Numbered from the stretch's first letter, positions 11,650 through 22,582 are shown. The stretch: 64,000 nt of DNA from Guyanagaster necrorhizus (GCF_019112545.1 NW_025064896.1:259162-323161), one strand, 5' to 3'. A program made the numbers and translations. The notes: generated by a model not told the origin, from the sequence alone.

Positions 11650-13120
11650 ATGACAATCCTGATCAGCACATTCAATCTGATGAACGTTCGCACAGCCAAA
11701 GCAGCTCTTCCTGGCATAGTAAGGAGTACTGTATGAAGAAAGTCCGGCGTCATCCCGAGAACTGCGGTTTGGATATGGTCGGTCGATTTCGCGGGGTTGT
11801 GGTTGCTGCTGGGTGTAACATCCGGGATTCCATCTACTCGACGAAGTAATCTCTCTAGCACACGAAGACACATTTGGACGACGACGACAAACCGCTGATG
11901 GTCGCCAAGGCAGTCGAGATCCAGTTTGTGTCCAGCACATAGTACTGTGCAAGATGCCCGCTAATCATTCATGGCTACCGCTTATCATTGCCTGGATGTC
12001 CTTCCGCACCCCTGGTCACCCTCGTATATGAAGTGTCCTCGATCTACAGATGGGAGCGCGCTAAGAACACTAAAACTTTGGGATATTGTTAGTATACTCA
12101 ACTCTTTCTCGCGGACCTTTTTTCCAGAGGAACGTTCGTGTTCACAAGAGGCAGTTCATGACGCTTGAAGGGAAACGTAGGGTGAAGAATTCCAACAGCG
12201 CGGGTGGCTGCAGGGAGAGATTGGTGATACCGGTGGTCGAGAGCGGGGAAAGGTTGGAGGGCAAACAGCAGTGTTTGCAAGTTTCGAGGGTAAAAGCAGG
12301 AGATGATCGCGGAACGAAAGGGACGCGGCGGAACGGTCCGTATCCGTCGATGGTAATCCATGCGGAGTCTATCATCGTGTGGTCCATCGCCTCGTCTACA
12401 GAAAGCGGAGATTACGATCCTGACGGATTCCTCAACTCGAAACATCGGGGGCTTCGTTGCGGGAGAAGGCGTCTGTCAGGAGACGATGTCACTGTGCAGT
12501 CGGCTCATCTAGGACTGACTGAGGATGAGTCTTCTGATCGCAGTCGCGGGATGACGATGCGACGAAACGCAAATCGATGAGGTAATGGTCCCATTGCCTG
12601 AGGATATCCACCAGGCTAAGCCAAGATAGACGTTTGTTCTTTTGCAACCATAAGTTTCTCGGGGCCACCGGCACGTAGGACCCGCTTCAGCATCCGGCAT
12701 TTATCGAGGACTGGCGCTGGCCTCGTTCCATCCTCTGCTGGCACATGGAATCTCCAACCGCCCAACAACCCAAAACATAATCCTTCCCATTTGCAACCCA
12801 CGACCCATCAGGAAGAACCTCGCAGTATGCTCACCAAAGGTGAAGAAAGGCTCATGTGTTCGAGGAAAAGGCGGTGGGTGTACGTCGGTATACGATAACA
12901 TCACCGATTCGGAACAAACCATCCGCACTCAACCCACTGATTATATCGAACTTCCCACCCAATAGGTTCCTGCGCCGAAAGGGGCGGAAGCACCCAAAGT
13001 CGACAACTTTGCTGAGGCGTACCTTGAGGGATATTGGCTATGTTGACGGTCCACTCTTCACGTGCTTCCTGGTGTCAAAGAAATACCAACTGATAACGTT
13101 GCCAACGGGAAAGCGACGAC
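11650..13120. other. Gene remnants between the duplicated segments
   Basis: Many overlapping open stretches occur on both strands, none with a known motif. On the minus strand around 12690-12815 a 40-residue stretch containing LPDGSWVANGKDYVLGCW reads like genuine protein. It is bounded by stops and I could not join it to other exons. I treat the area as decayed coding sequence of unknown kind. Confidence 0.35.
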
Positions 13121-13129
13121 CACTGTCTG

Positions 13130-13870
13130 GAGAATGGTAGCAGGTCGCTGGTCCTTCAGTGAAGGTGACTTGTTCCACGAACGGGAGCTACGCTAGAAGG
13201 CCCACAGGAGTTATGAAGGAAACTCGCATGACAGTTCGCACCATCGAAGGGTTGGTCCTTCCTAATCTTCCGATTCCGTGAAGATCCCTCCGATAGACGC
13301 CAACAATGATATATGCAAAACATGTGGTCGTAAAAGGAAGAGATAGCTAGCAACGTCATTTCCTGGTGCCATGAGTTCGGTCTGCGGGTGATGATGTCTC
13401 GAGAGATAAGGCAAAAAAAGTTGAGCAACAAACACGGTTCCAAGAGGGGTCTTTTTGCAGGGATCTTTTTCTCGAGCGGTACCTGTTGAAGAGGGCGCTA
13501 TCTCGAGTCTCGACCTGTGCCCAGGTAATTTCACACCACAGCTGCACTTCATAGATATGCTAACGGCAGCTTGTCTCAAAAAAGACGTGAGACCGCTGGG
13601 ATGACCCAATGAGAATGATATGAAGTGACATTGTTGGTTGAGATAGACAGGCGCGAAAATGTTCCTGTGGACGGTGTTATTTGGTGGGCATAGGTTCCGG
13701 TTCCGTGAGTCTTTGGTCCTCCCTGCTTAACGGTGAGGTAATGTCCTTGAACCTTATGGTTAGAAAATTTCAGGACACAATGATAGAGCTTACTGTGAGG
13801 TCCTCAAATAAGCGATGTGAGCGACATACCAGCATTCACCCGTAGATTGAACCTAACAACACATGATTTG
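13130..13870 (-). repeat. Degenerate duplicated segment, copy B
   Basis: This is the second copy of the segment at 10960-11640, in the same orientation and about 2.2 kb away. The strongest match is the block around 13604-13735 (AATGAGAATGA, GTTGAGATAGAC, TCCTGTGGAC, TTCCGTGAG). Coding potential is poor: minus-strand frames of 60-115 codons overlap each other and none is convincing. Confidence 0.45.
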
Positions 13871-14491
13871 CCCTAGATTCTGATGAACGTAATATGAGGA
13901 GCCGGAGCGCCTACCGAAGCTCATCAGGTCCCTGAAAAAGATGGTGTAGAGATAACTAATTTATGCCGGTCAAAATGTAAGGGAAATAGTTGGAATGCAG
14001 ATAACATTTCGACCCAGGCTTTTGACCGTAGCAAGATGTGTTGGCTTTACTAAATTTGCTACGATCAAAAGCCTTGATCAGAATTTGATCAGTTGTCCAT
14101 CCATTTTCCCTTGTTTTTGTCCGACCCAAAACAGTTGTTTACCAGGTGTGAAGAAAACTCACCTCGGCACTGGGAACGCTTTTCTAAAAATCAGCCGGAA
14201 GATCAGTTGACACAAGCGATGGCCCAGATATAGTCTTCGTTTCTCTCATGTAATCATCCGTGCATCATTTTTTGAGGGGAAGAAAGATATGATAGAGCAG
14301 GAGGGCCAACAAGTGAGGCAGAATACAGGGTATCGGACAAGAAAGAGAAGAGTTGTTGGTGGTGTCGAGCCGCCCAGACATTCGTGCCTGACTGCCAATT
14401 GAAAGCTCGACGGTTCCACGGTCGTTACTCGGCGGCAAACCGTCTATTACAGAACATGGAGCTATCTTACGTCGTCTGATAGGCGCTCAGG
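13871..14491. other. Intergenic, no gene seen
   Basis: No exon with a supportable splice frame and no RNA gene was seen. The 13995-14210 plus frame is short and lacks recognisable features. Confidence 0.4.
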
Positions 14492-14758
14492 ATGCACATG
14501 TCCTGTCAAGATAAGTTGATCCTTGGCCAGTCCATAATCACCCAAGCGATGCTTGCCCCGCCTATTACCCTGACAGTGATTATCATTCTAGCAGCCGTGT
14601 CCTTGCTGCTTATCATCACACTGCTAGCGCTGAGAATGCGCCAAAGGAGAACAAGACTTTTGGGATGGACTGGAGAAAACTGTGATCTTCTGTCGGAAGC
14701 GCGGTTGGATGAGAATGAGGCGCGCCGCGAGAAGGAATTGCGTGATGAAGGGAAATAG
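14492..14758 (+). CDS. Possible small single-pass membrane protein, unknown
   Basis: An unspliced frame of 88 codons. Residues about 20-48 form a strongly hydrophobic helix (about TLTVIIILAAVSLLLIITLL) followed by a basic stretch RMRQRRTR, the positive-inside pattern of a membrane anchor. A charged C-terminal tail then runs DENEARREKELRDEGK. A decayed relative of the hydrophobic part can be read at about 6398-6480, which suggests a small family in this repeat-rich region. No function is recognised. It could also be one exon of a larger decayed gene. Confidence 0.35.
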   Translation: MHMSCQDKLILGQSIITQAMLAPPITLTVIIILAAVSLLLIITLLALRMRQRRTRLLGWTGENCDLLSEARLDENEARREKELRDEGK

Positions 14759-16037
14759 CCTTTGGTTTATAATGGTACGAATTCGGTGTAGTCTGGCTGT
14801 ACGGATGAGCTCTAATCTCCTTGTAGTCACGAGAATTGACACTCCTTCCACCACTTCGTCGTCGTGACCAATCGCGCTGCACCTGCCAATTCTCGTACAC
14901 GCAAGGTTCCCTGTTGGATTTTTACTAGATACTTGGCCGAGCGCTGAGTTTCGGCTCAAGGAAGTAGGAAGTGTATGCCCGCTGTGGTTCGATGTCCGTC
15001 CCCAGTCAGTAACCTTACGGTCCGTACCCATTCTCTAGCAAGCCACCGCCCATCGACTTTGTAATTCTACCGCGTTCATCAGATATTTTTACAAGTGTAA
15101 ATTATGTACTCACCTTGACCGTACACAGACTCGTGTTCCTTCAGTTTCGCCGTTGCGTCTACTGTAAGGTGAGAAGAAATGTGCAGAACACGACATAGGG
15201 ATGATATGGCATCCATATCGTCTCTAATTTGAAACTGAACACTCCTTCGCTACTTCTTTAGCTCTGTTATTGGTGTTGAATCATCTGACGCCGTCGCTGA
15301 AGTTCCAAGAGTGCCAGACGGTTCAGAGTTTCGCCAGTGGACGACATCCCCATTGTCAAAGAGAAGATGTTACGTTTGATTAAAGATTGGAGATGATCGC
15401 GGTTGTAGATAGAGTACGGACGATGCGGACAAGGAGTGGAATACCACGGTTGCAATTGGATCAACAATAATATTTGAAACTCGATACTTCTCTAGGTTGC
15501 GCGCCGCGCGTTTGGTGTAACGGTGTTTCGCGCCAAGGTTAGGTTCGATTCCCACGCAAAGAACTAGAGGGTAATGATGTTTATGGATTTACACTGTACT
15601 CGAAACCTTGAAAGTTGAAAAATGAAAGCTTTTCGCTAAACTTGAGAGCGAAGAGTTGTCGAAGGGACAATGAACAAATTACAAGTAAATTCAAGTCGAA
15701 GAAGTGAAAAACTTACTAACCGATGCTATGAAGTTCATCGAAGCCCAAGAGTCTTCCAAGTTCCATCCAAGAGTTGGTGCATTTTGCAATAGGCCTTGCC
15801 TCTCACATAATCTCGAATACACGACGAAATATGTACTATCTCGCGGTGTCGATACAGCTGCTGCTTTTCCAGAGTCAGAGACCAACCAGAATGCTGTCTT
15901 AAATCGTGCGACTCAGAGTTTTGCACAGTAAATTCTTGTCGCACCGAAATTCTCTTGAAATTATCGTTACAATAGGATAGCAGATATCAAGGGAATGTGA
16001 ATTATTTCCAGTCAGTAGGGTCTACCATCATTGACCC
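14759..16037. repeat. Left part of duplicated block, copy 1 (from about 15115)
   Basis: From about 15115 the sequence (TGACCGTACACAGACTCGTGTTCCTTCAG on the plus strand) matches 17430 onward and stays in register, apart from indels, through the pseudogene at 16038-16447. The stretch 14759-15114 has no gene I can support. The tRNA-like element at about 15494-15560 corresponds in position to the intact tRNA-Asp at 17738. Confidence 0.6.
15494..15560 (+). pseudogene. Decayed tRNA-like element at the position of tRNA-Asp
   Basis: A degenerate D-arm-like TTTGGTGTAACGGTG and a T-loop-like GGTTCGATTCCCA survive, but stems do not pair properly. Because it sits in the duplicated block at the place where copy 2 has tRNA-Asp, I read it as the decayed copy-1 counterpart. 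Confidence 0.4.
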
Positions 16038-16447
16038 TTATTCGCTTCCGCCTCCCCCATTTGTCCCAGAGCCTACGCTATTGGGAGTTTGTCCTCCATG
16101 CTTGGGCCCACCGTTCTGCTGAGGCCTCTCCCCTCCAGATGTCGCCGAGCCCATACTATTCATGGTCAGTCTTCCACGAGAGATCTATCTGTGATGTGCC
16201 GTATAATACATCTCGCTTTTTGGCACGTGTAGAACCTCACGTACTCTTCCATGGACTCAGAGTTTAACAGACTAGTGGAAATTTAGTCATAGAGAAGCAT
16301 ACGTGAATAAGGTGCGAACCTGTATGGGTTCCCTGTGAATGCGGCCGCAAGGACTGGTGCGTGGACAAGATATTAGAATACATACCAAGCACATTGAACG
16401 CATGCAAAAAGGACTCGGAGGTGTTTGAAAACGCCACTGAATTTCAT
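16038..16447 (-). pseudogene. Broken paralogue of the small Gly/Ser/Asn-rich protein gene
   Basis: It mirrors the gene at 18390-18787: Met at 16447 (MKFSGVFKHLRVLFACVQ), a GTATGT donor in the same phase, an exon 2, a GTACGTGAG donor, and a Gly-rich exon 3 ending GTNGGGGSE before TAA at 16038. Exon 2 carries an in-frame TAA at 16283-16285 where the paralogue has Ser. Exon 3 would also meet a TAG unless splicing moves four bases to the next AG. The promoter TATAAAA is kept at 16535-16541. Exon 3 is GC-rich and still open, so decay is probably recent. Confidence 0.6.
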
Positions 16448-16534
16448 GTGTGAGGGAGGTCGATGCCTGCTTTGTTATGAAAAAGGAATAACACAGTGAA
16501 GGGAAGTGAAGAAACACTCACCTGGTGCCTGTTC

Positions 16535-16541
16535 TTTTATA
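16535..16541 (-). promoter_or_regulatory. TATA box of the copy-1 gene
   Basis: TATAAAA on the minus strand, about 90 bases upstream of the Met at 16447. It is conserved in position and sequence with the copy-2 box at 18864-18870. Confidence 0.5.
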
Positions 16542-16559
16542 CTGCCCTGGCAGATATCC

Positions 16560-17429
16560 ATATGTGCTCCATCTTTGGTGTTTTACAAGTCAGATGAGAC
16601 CCAGCGCTCATCAGGGTAGACAGAAATCAAAGAACGTACTGGTCATTGGCTCCACGCTAGTACACCCGAGGCAACTGCTAAGTACTCTAGAAGGAGGTAA
16701 CGGGAATCAAGAGGGAAGAAGTCCTGAGAGTCGGGAACACCGCCGCGTCTTAGTATAGTAAAAACCTGCCGCGGTTAATGAAACGTGCATCTTTCAAAAA
16801 TGCGGTCAGAATTTTTGTGAGTCTATGTGACGACATTTGAGCTTCCGCCGGCAGGCTATCATCCTTTCTCACCACTGTATGGGAGCAATATCCCGGTCGG
16901 AGGAGGATAGCGAAGTCCGCAACCAACTCACCTCGTGCTTGAATTGGAAGATCATGACCTGATGGTGAGCACTAGTCTGTCCGAATTTCTTTGACGCCCG
17001 AAGATCGAGGCATACTGATGGCTTTAACCAAATTTTATCGCTATAGGACCACAGGTCGTGAAACCGAATTACGAAGACATAGATGAAATTCACTCCTGAA
17101 ACAAGTGTCTATTGCGTCATTGAAAAGAAAAATCAAGGGGGGATCAACCTTATCTCAGTATTTCTTTGATGGTCATATCCTAATGCCTCCTGATGAGTCA
17201 TAATGCTGCTGGTTATGAAAATGCACTAAAGGAGGGCAACATCAGAAATCGACAGACACGCAGTGGTTTGAGAATGAGGTAGACGGCGGATTTTCAGGCG
17301 TCTAGAGGCCCGGTAATGGCCGGAAGCGCGTATCAACATCATCTACATGCATGTACAACAATACACAGCATGGCTTATATTAAATCACCAATCTTCGACG
17401 TTCGCTGCCAGTGACGACGAGGGCTATAC
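16560..17429. other. Spacer between duplicated blocks
   Basis: I see no gene, RNA or clear repeat here. Short frames at 16525-16758 and 16869-17093 have no recognisable features. Confidence 0.4.
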
Positions 17430-17737
17430 CGTATACAGACCCGTGTTCCTTCAGTTTCGCCATCGTATCTACCGTAAGATCTGAGAAAAATCTCGCCGAA
17501 CATGACGAACGGGGCTGACGGTATCCGTATCGTCTCTAATCTGAAACTAAACATTCCTCTGTTGCTTTCCCAGCCTTTTTATTGGTATTTGAAGTTTGAC
17601 CGTCCAATGTTGCCTCCACTGAAGCTTCAAGAAAGTTCCAGACGCCTCAGGTCATGGAAGACGATTATCATGGCCATCGTCCTCAAGAAAATGCAAAATG
17701 AGTGATGTTATTTGATAAGCAGGAACAACAGTTATCT

Positions 17738-17831
17738 TCTCTGGTAGTATATCGGTTAGTACACGCGCCTGTCATATGTATGGAGTATAGGCTCTGCGCG
17801 CGAAAGCTGGGTTCGACTCCCAGCCAGAGAG
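17738..17831 (+). tRNA. tRNA-Asp (anticodon GTC) with intron
   Basis: The acceptor arm TCTCTGG pairs fully with CCAGAGA, and the discriminator is G. The D-arm is GTAT...GTAC with the loop ATCGGTTA. The anticodon stem CGCGC pairs with GCGCG. The anticodon GTC is at 17771-17773, and the T-arm is CTGGGTTCGACTCCCAG. Between base 37 and base 38 lies an insert of about 20 bases, the canonical position for a nuclear tRNA intron. This is the only intact member of a group of five Asp-like elements in this third of the window. Confidence 0.9.
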
Positions 17832-18389
17832 ATGGCAGACAAAGAACCACGAATTACAATTAGTTTTCTTTTCTTCCATCTAACAAACTTCAAAGTTGAT
17901 ATACGTTGCGTTTGAATGGTCCAGGCCCTTCAACAGCTTAGAATGTCCTAGTTTTCTGTAAAACTATACACTTAATACCTCAGCCATACCAATCCCATTC
18001 CCGTTATGAACGCTACACCACATATGTATGGAGTCCGATCTCTTTACTCGATGAAAGTATTCTCCAAAGTGACACCAATTTGCTTTCCTGCATTGGAATT
18101 TCTGAGAAGTCCTAGCTTGCGGGGCGAAAATGTGAATGCCATCATGGTCAATAAAAATTTTAGAATTATACGAATGTAAGTAGGTCTAATAGCACAAATC
18201 GAAAGAAGCGCACGAAACTCTTCCTCGCTGTGAAGAAAAGACAAGTGAACAATACATCACGTAAGTAAAAGAATATTAAGTAGGGGATAGCAAGTGGCAA
18301 GGGAATGTAAATTATTTCCAGTGGACGGATATAAGATTTAAAAAAATGAACTCAAATGGGTAAGGGGCTAGGATCTCCCATGCCGACCT

Positions 18390-18787
18390 TTACCTGGTCT
18401 GTCCGCCTCCATTTGTGGCAGAGCCTCCGCTATTGGAAGCTTGTCCTCCGCTATTGCCAGTGGTTCCACTAGGCTTCGGCTTCCCGCTTCCACTGTTCGT
18501 CGCAGAACCTTGGGTATCGATATTATTTCTTCCGCGAGGGATGTATCTGTGATGCGCCGTATGTCATATCTCAATTTTCGGAAGCTGTGGAGCTCACGTA
18601 CCCTTGACCACTGTTTGACAGACTAGCGGAAGCCGAATCAGAGGGAAGCATAGACGAATCCGGTCCCGACCCTCTGTGAAGGGTGCCGTGAGCTTGGTGT
18701 GCAGATAGGATATTCGAAAGACACATACCGAACACCTTGGAGGGACGCAAAAAGGACGCGGAGGTGTGTGAGAATGCTGAATTGCAT
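18390..18787 (-). CDS. Small Gly/Ser/Asn-rich protein, 95 aa, three exons
   Basis: Exons are 18729-18787, 18602-18673 and 18390-18546. The two introns are both exactly 55 bp (GTATGT...CACAG and GTACGT...CACAG), each in phase 2, and the spliced frame is open for 95 codons. The protein starts MQFSILTHLRVLFASLQG, a short hydrophobic segment that might be a weak signal peptide, followed by a Ser-rich stretch and a tail of repeated NSGG / GSATN motifs. No known domain is seen. Another frame of exon 3 is also open, but the phases of both introns and the composition shared with the paralogue at 16038-16447 favour this one. It may be a secreted or wall-associated small protein; the function is unknown. 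A TATA box lies 77 bp upstream of the start. Confidence 0.55.
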
Positions 18788-18863
18788 GTTGTGAGTGAGG
18801 ACGGAGTACGTTCGGTTAAGAGAGAAGTAACGTAGTGAAGAACTACCCACCTCACATCCGGTC

Positions 18864-18870
18864 TTTTATA
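18864..18870 (-). promoter_or_regulatory. TATA box of the small Gly/Ser-rich protein gene
   Basis: TATAAAA on the minus strand, 77 bases upstream of the Met at 18787. It is conserved in the paralogous block at 16535-16541. Confidence 0.55.
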
Positions 18871-18890
18871 CCATCGCAGATATACGTTTT

Positions 18891-20019
18891 TGCATACTAC
18901 AAGTCGGTTGTCTTCATTCTACAGACCGCTGATGTTTCAGTATACGCTATGAGCACGCTATGAGCACGTCATGATATCCGCGAGTCAAAGAACCAGCGCA
19001 CTGTAAATCACCACCATGTGGAACGTGTATCGCCGCGGAGTGCGTCGATACCACCGAAATCAGCGTAGGTGAAGCAACTGACCCGCCATTCCGTGTGTCA
19101 TCATCATGGTATCCAGAATGCAAATGAAATCAAAAAAATTACACAGGCAACGATACATCGATAAGAGGCGTCGGAGAATGCAACCTCAGGAACAAGGCGG
19201 GGATTGCCATATGGTTTTCCAAGGTACACCGAACCATTACTTGTAGGTTATATATACTTTCATTTCCCGAGGTGTTGGGAAAGTCTTTGGAGTTTGGTTG
19301 GACAGAACATACTCTTGAAGGCAAATCCTGAAACCCGTTACGCAAGTCGGCTAGATGCTTCTCGGGCAACGTGCGATGAAAGAGCAATAGGAAAGTGACG
19401 GCTTCCAAGTAATGATGGCTTCATCAAGGATGAAACTGTATAAACGTGCGTTTGCTGCAAAGATGGTGGTGTAGGTCCCTGTGAAGCTCAATCCGAACTT
19501 AGGTGCCGAAATCTGTACTGAGGGCCTTCGGCTCAATTGTTCAGGCAATCGAAGCTCATGGCCAAACAAAGAATGTTGTTACTGCCCGAGAGGTGCGAGG
19601 CGTGGCATACCAGGGCAGCAGCACTCGTCCCTTCAAAGAGCCAAGTCAAAAGTGATCGTGATGAAGCTATGTGATGGACCAAATTCGTCCACCGCGTCCC
19701 GTTCGATTGCCTGGCGACGAAATTGATCCTAATCTTCGTAGCGATACTGGTAACATTCATATATCATCCGGAGCTGGGTAATCTCCAAGAAAAGTCAGGC
19801 AACTTGACGAACACCTGCATGAGATTCGGCGCCGACATTGAGATGCCATCGGGATTGCACATCGATTGCACGAGGAGCCGAACACTTGCCCGAGGAAGGT
19901 TAGAAAACTCTCTGTACAGTTTCTTGGGCTGTACATTATTAGATTCATCTTTCTGAACCTATTAAGTATCCCCGGTAACTGGATTTGCACGGCCACATAC
20001 CCAAAATATAAATGCAATA
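18891..20019. other. Intergenic, no gene seen
   Basis: No frame here can be joined into a gene, and none shows a motif. This stretch separates the repeat-rich left third from the dense gene region. Confidence 0.4.
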
Positions 20020-20636
20020 CTACCGATTGCTGAAGATACCCGGAAGATCTTTCATCTCTAGAACGCAAACTCCGGCCTCTTCCAGCTCCGCTTCCGTCTC
20101 TGCCTCAACCGCCTCCGCAGCTGTGGTCCCTCCTCCAAAAAGCACCTCTAAGCGATCATATGTCCCATGGGCACCCCGGATCATCAACACCACGTTACCC
20201 CGATCTAATGCAGCGCTACAAGCTACACAAGTCAGCGACTGCAGAGATGAGCAGAAATGGGAGTCGCCTCACTAGCTCTCAGAGAGAAATCCGACTGTAG
20301 TCCAACCACAACGATCTCTGCATCAGGTACTATGAGTTCCCCGAGATTCGTCCCTGCGAAAGCATTGTTCTTCTTCTTATCGATCACTGGCTCGCCTAGC
20401 AACGGGGGATTGACGAGCTCCCATCCCGGCGACTTTGGCTCGTCGGGCTCTCCCACGTCACCCGCAGTTCGAATATGGATTATCAACGGTGGCGGGTTCG
20501 CAGACCGTGCAGCTCCTAAAATCTGGGCTATATTTTTGCGGACCGTTTCTGAGGAGGGAATCCCGGTGGGTGGCGGAGAGAGGGCGGCCGTTTGGGCGTC
20601 TAGGATAAGGAGTACTCTACGTGTACTTCCCGGCAT
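20020..20636 (-). CDS. Isochorismatase-family cysteine hydrolase-like protein
   Basis: Two exons, 20273-20636 and 20020-20222, with a 50 bp intron (GTGAGG...TGTAG), give 188 residues, the usual size of the family. The N-terminal strand RRVLLILDAQ carries the Asp of the catalytic triad, and PVIDKKKNNAFAGT carries the Lys. The segment VVVGLQSDFSLRATCSAAL is the nucleophile region. Family members normally have Cys directly after the acidic-aromatic pair (as in SDFC or THVC); here that residue reads Ser. The C-terminus (LEEAGVCVLEMKDLPGIF) is intact. Cytosolic enzymes of this family hydrolyse amides such as isochorismate, nicotinamide or ureido compounds. The substrate here is unknown, and the Ser raises doubt about activity. 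Its upstream neighbour is unrelated. Confidence 0.85.
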
Positions 20637-21543
20637 GTTAGGGTAGGATGACTGGAAGCCCCGAGGCGACGGAATCCTTATACATTAGTGAAGAATAAAG
20701 CATCGATACCGTGTGGTACAGATAAATCACAGGGCTTGATATTTATCCACGTTGGGAACAATCATCAGTCCGAAAGCAATAAAGATGCCGTAGAGGGGAT
20801 CAAATGTCATAGGTGGAAGACATTCTTCGACAAAACAGCCGAAACGTGGGCAAAGAGCCCAACGTTTCAGTTCTGCGACCTGCAGTCAGTCCGAGGTTTG
20901 TACAGTACTCGAAATAAGTGATTTACGTTACTTTCAATGAAGATAGAGCTGCAGAGGACATCAGATGATGTGGCGTGCCGGGCCACGGTGAGTACTCAAA
21001 CCTTAAAAGCGTGCTCTGGTTTCAAACTCGCAAGTGAGTAAAACTCATCTGAGGATAGCTGCACCATAACTAGCAGTCGTGGCGCTGGACGTTATGTCTG
21101 CCTCCTCGAACGTGGTCATAAACGAGCATCGGTCGTCCGAGAGCGAAGAGTCTTGGTCCTAAACCCCGGCTTTTGGTGAGGAAGAACCACCCAAGTTGGA
21201 AGTTCCGTGACGGTCGAGGAGTCGAATGATGCATGTCCATAACTGTATATGTCACAAGATTTCCCCGGGCCTTCATGAATTGTGTGCAGATAGTGTGTAG
21301 ATGTCCCCGGGTCATGCCGAGACAATAATAGATCAATTCTCTGCAAGATAAGTACCTGATCACCAATCAGTTATTCACCAAACGACCGGTGACCCATATT
21401 CCACACACACGCGAATTACACTAACATTGCCGCCAAACGAGAATTATTCGGATGATCTACACTGTAGCGTCTAGACGATGTAGAACTCCTGTTTAGCTAG
21501 CGGAAGGTAACCGGAGGGGGGTGGCGGCAACGTACCGGATAGT
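20637..21543. other. Intergenic, no gene seen
   Basis: It lies between two minus-strand genes and should contain the 3' end of the MYND gene and the promoter of the isochorismatase-like gene. No coding exon is supportable. Confidence 0.45.
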
Positions 21544-22582
21544 CTAAAATTTCTTGCAGGTCTTCTTGTGCTTCGGCCAGTCCAAAGTCTGGCAAGCACG
21601 CAATCCTGGCACACAGTACCGAACCTTCTTGCATTTCCCACAGCGTGCCAATGTCGTACTCTCCCCGGTCCGTGCACATAACGCACAGCACGTATCCCCA
21701 AGCGCCTGCCGTCTGGCATCCTCCGCGTTCATAAGCTTCGTGATTCCCTTCAACATCGGTATCTTCCGTAGTGTCCTATCGATGGTCACCCGAACAGTAA
21801 ACCCGTCCCCGTCGGCGAGATCGATATTACCGCCGTGCAGGAAAAACCATTCCAATGCAGCATGTGCCCGGTTGACAGCATCGCGGTCGCCTGGCTCGTA
21901 GACTTGGACAATCTCCTGTGCAACAGTCGACCCGTAGCGGTTACGGGAGTTGACATCTCCGCCTGCATCATAGAGAATCTGTGCGTATTCGAGGTCAAAG
22001 CCGGGCTTCGTGGAGAAGCAATGTGATAGAGCACGGGTGCCAGAAAGGTCTGTTCCGTCTACCGGAACTCGGGCCGTACTAATGAGATACTTCGCGATGC
22101 TAAGATATGAAGTCCGCTCTGGAGGGTAAAGAAGCGTGCACAAGCCTAAAAGGTTGTAAATCGGAACCCGAGTTGGGCCCCAGCGCATTTGATAGAGTTC
22201 ATCAGCTGCGGCTGCACGGGCGGCTTCTCCAGGTGTCTCGAGATTCGCCGATGACGCGGAGATGACTTTGTGAAGTGTCGCTTCACTCGCATGTCGAAGT
22301 CTTCCCGTATTTTGATGAGGTCGGCGGTGGCGAGTAGCATGCCGTAGGCATCAAGGTCGCGGCCGGGAACCATCGACTGGGTGGTACAGAACGTTCTCAG
22401 ACGCTCAGATTCTTGGCCTTTCAGCATCTCTTGAGTTTTCGTCAACTCTTCAATACTCCTAACTTGGATTTCAGTAATGTCTCAAGGCAGAAAAGGGCGA
22501 ACACGAACCTTCCTTCCCCTGTGTCACGAGACTGAATGATATCCATGATTCTTGCACGAGTGTTGGGATCCAAATAGTCCAT
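21544..22582 (-). CDS. MYND-type zinc finger protein with ankyrin-like middle
   Basis: The start at 22582 gives exon 1 (22509-22582, MDYLDPNTRARIMDIIQS), a 50 bp intron, then exon 2 from 22458. The middle part has ankyrin-like segments such as FDLEYAQILYDAGGDVNSRNRYG and ALEWFFLHGGNIDLADGDG. The C-terminus is a MYND finger: CCALCARTG, then RCGKCKKVRYC, then CQTLDWPKHKKTC. MYND fingers bind proline-rich partners, and such proteins are numerous in mushrooms; the target is unknown. Two oddities stand out. Between the YC and CQ of the finger there are six residues where three are usual. Around 22290-22330 the frame must shift from the one reading DLIKIREDFD to the one reading ASEATLHKVISAS with no good intron in between, so there is a small frameshift or an unusual splice. 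Confidence 0.7.

Noticed and set aside
15000..19000. CRISPR-like or short tandem repeat array
   Set aside because: The repeats here are two long diverged blocks, not short regularly spaced repeats; CRISPR is also not expected in a fungal nucleus.
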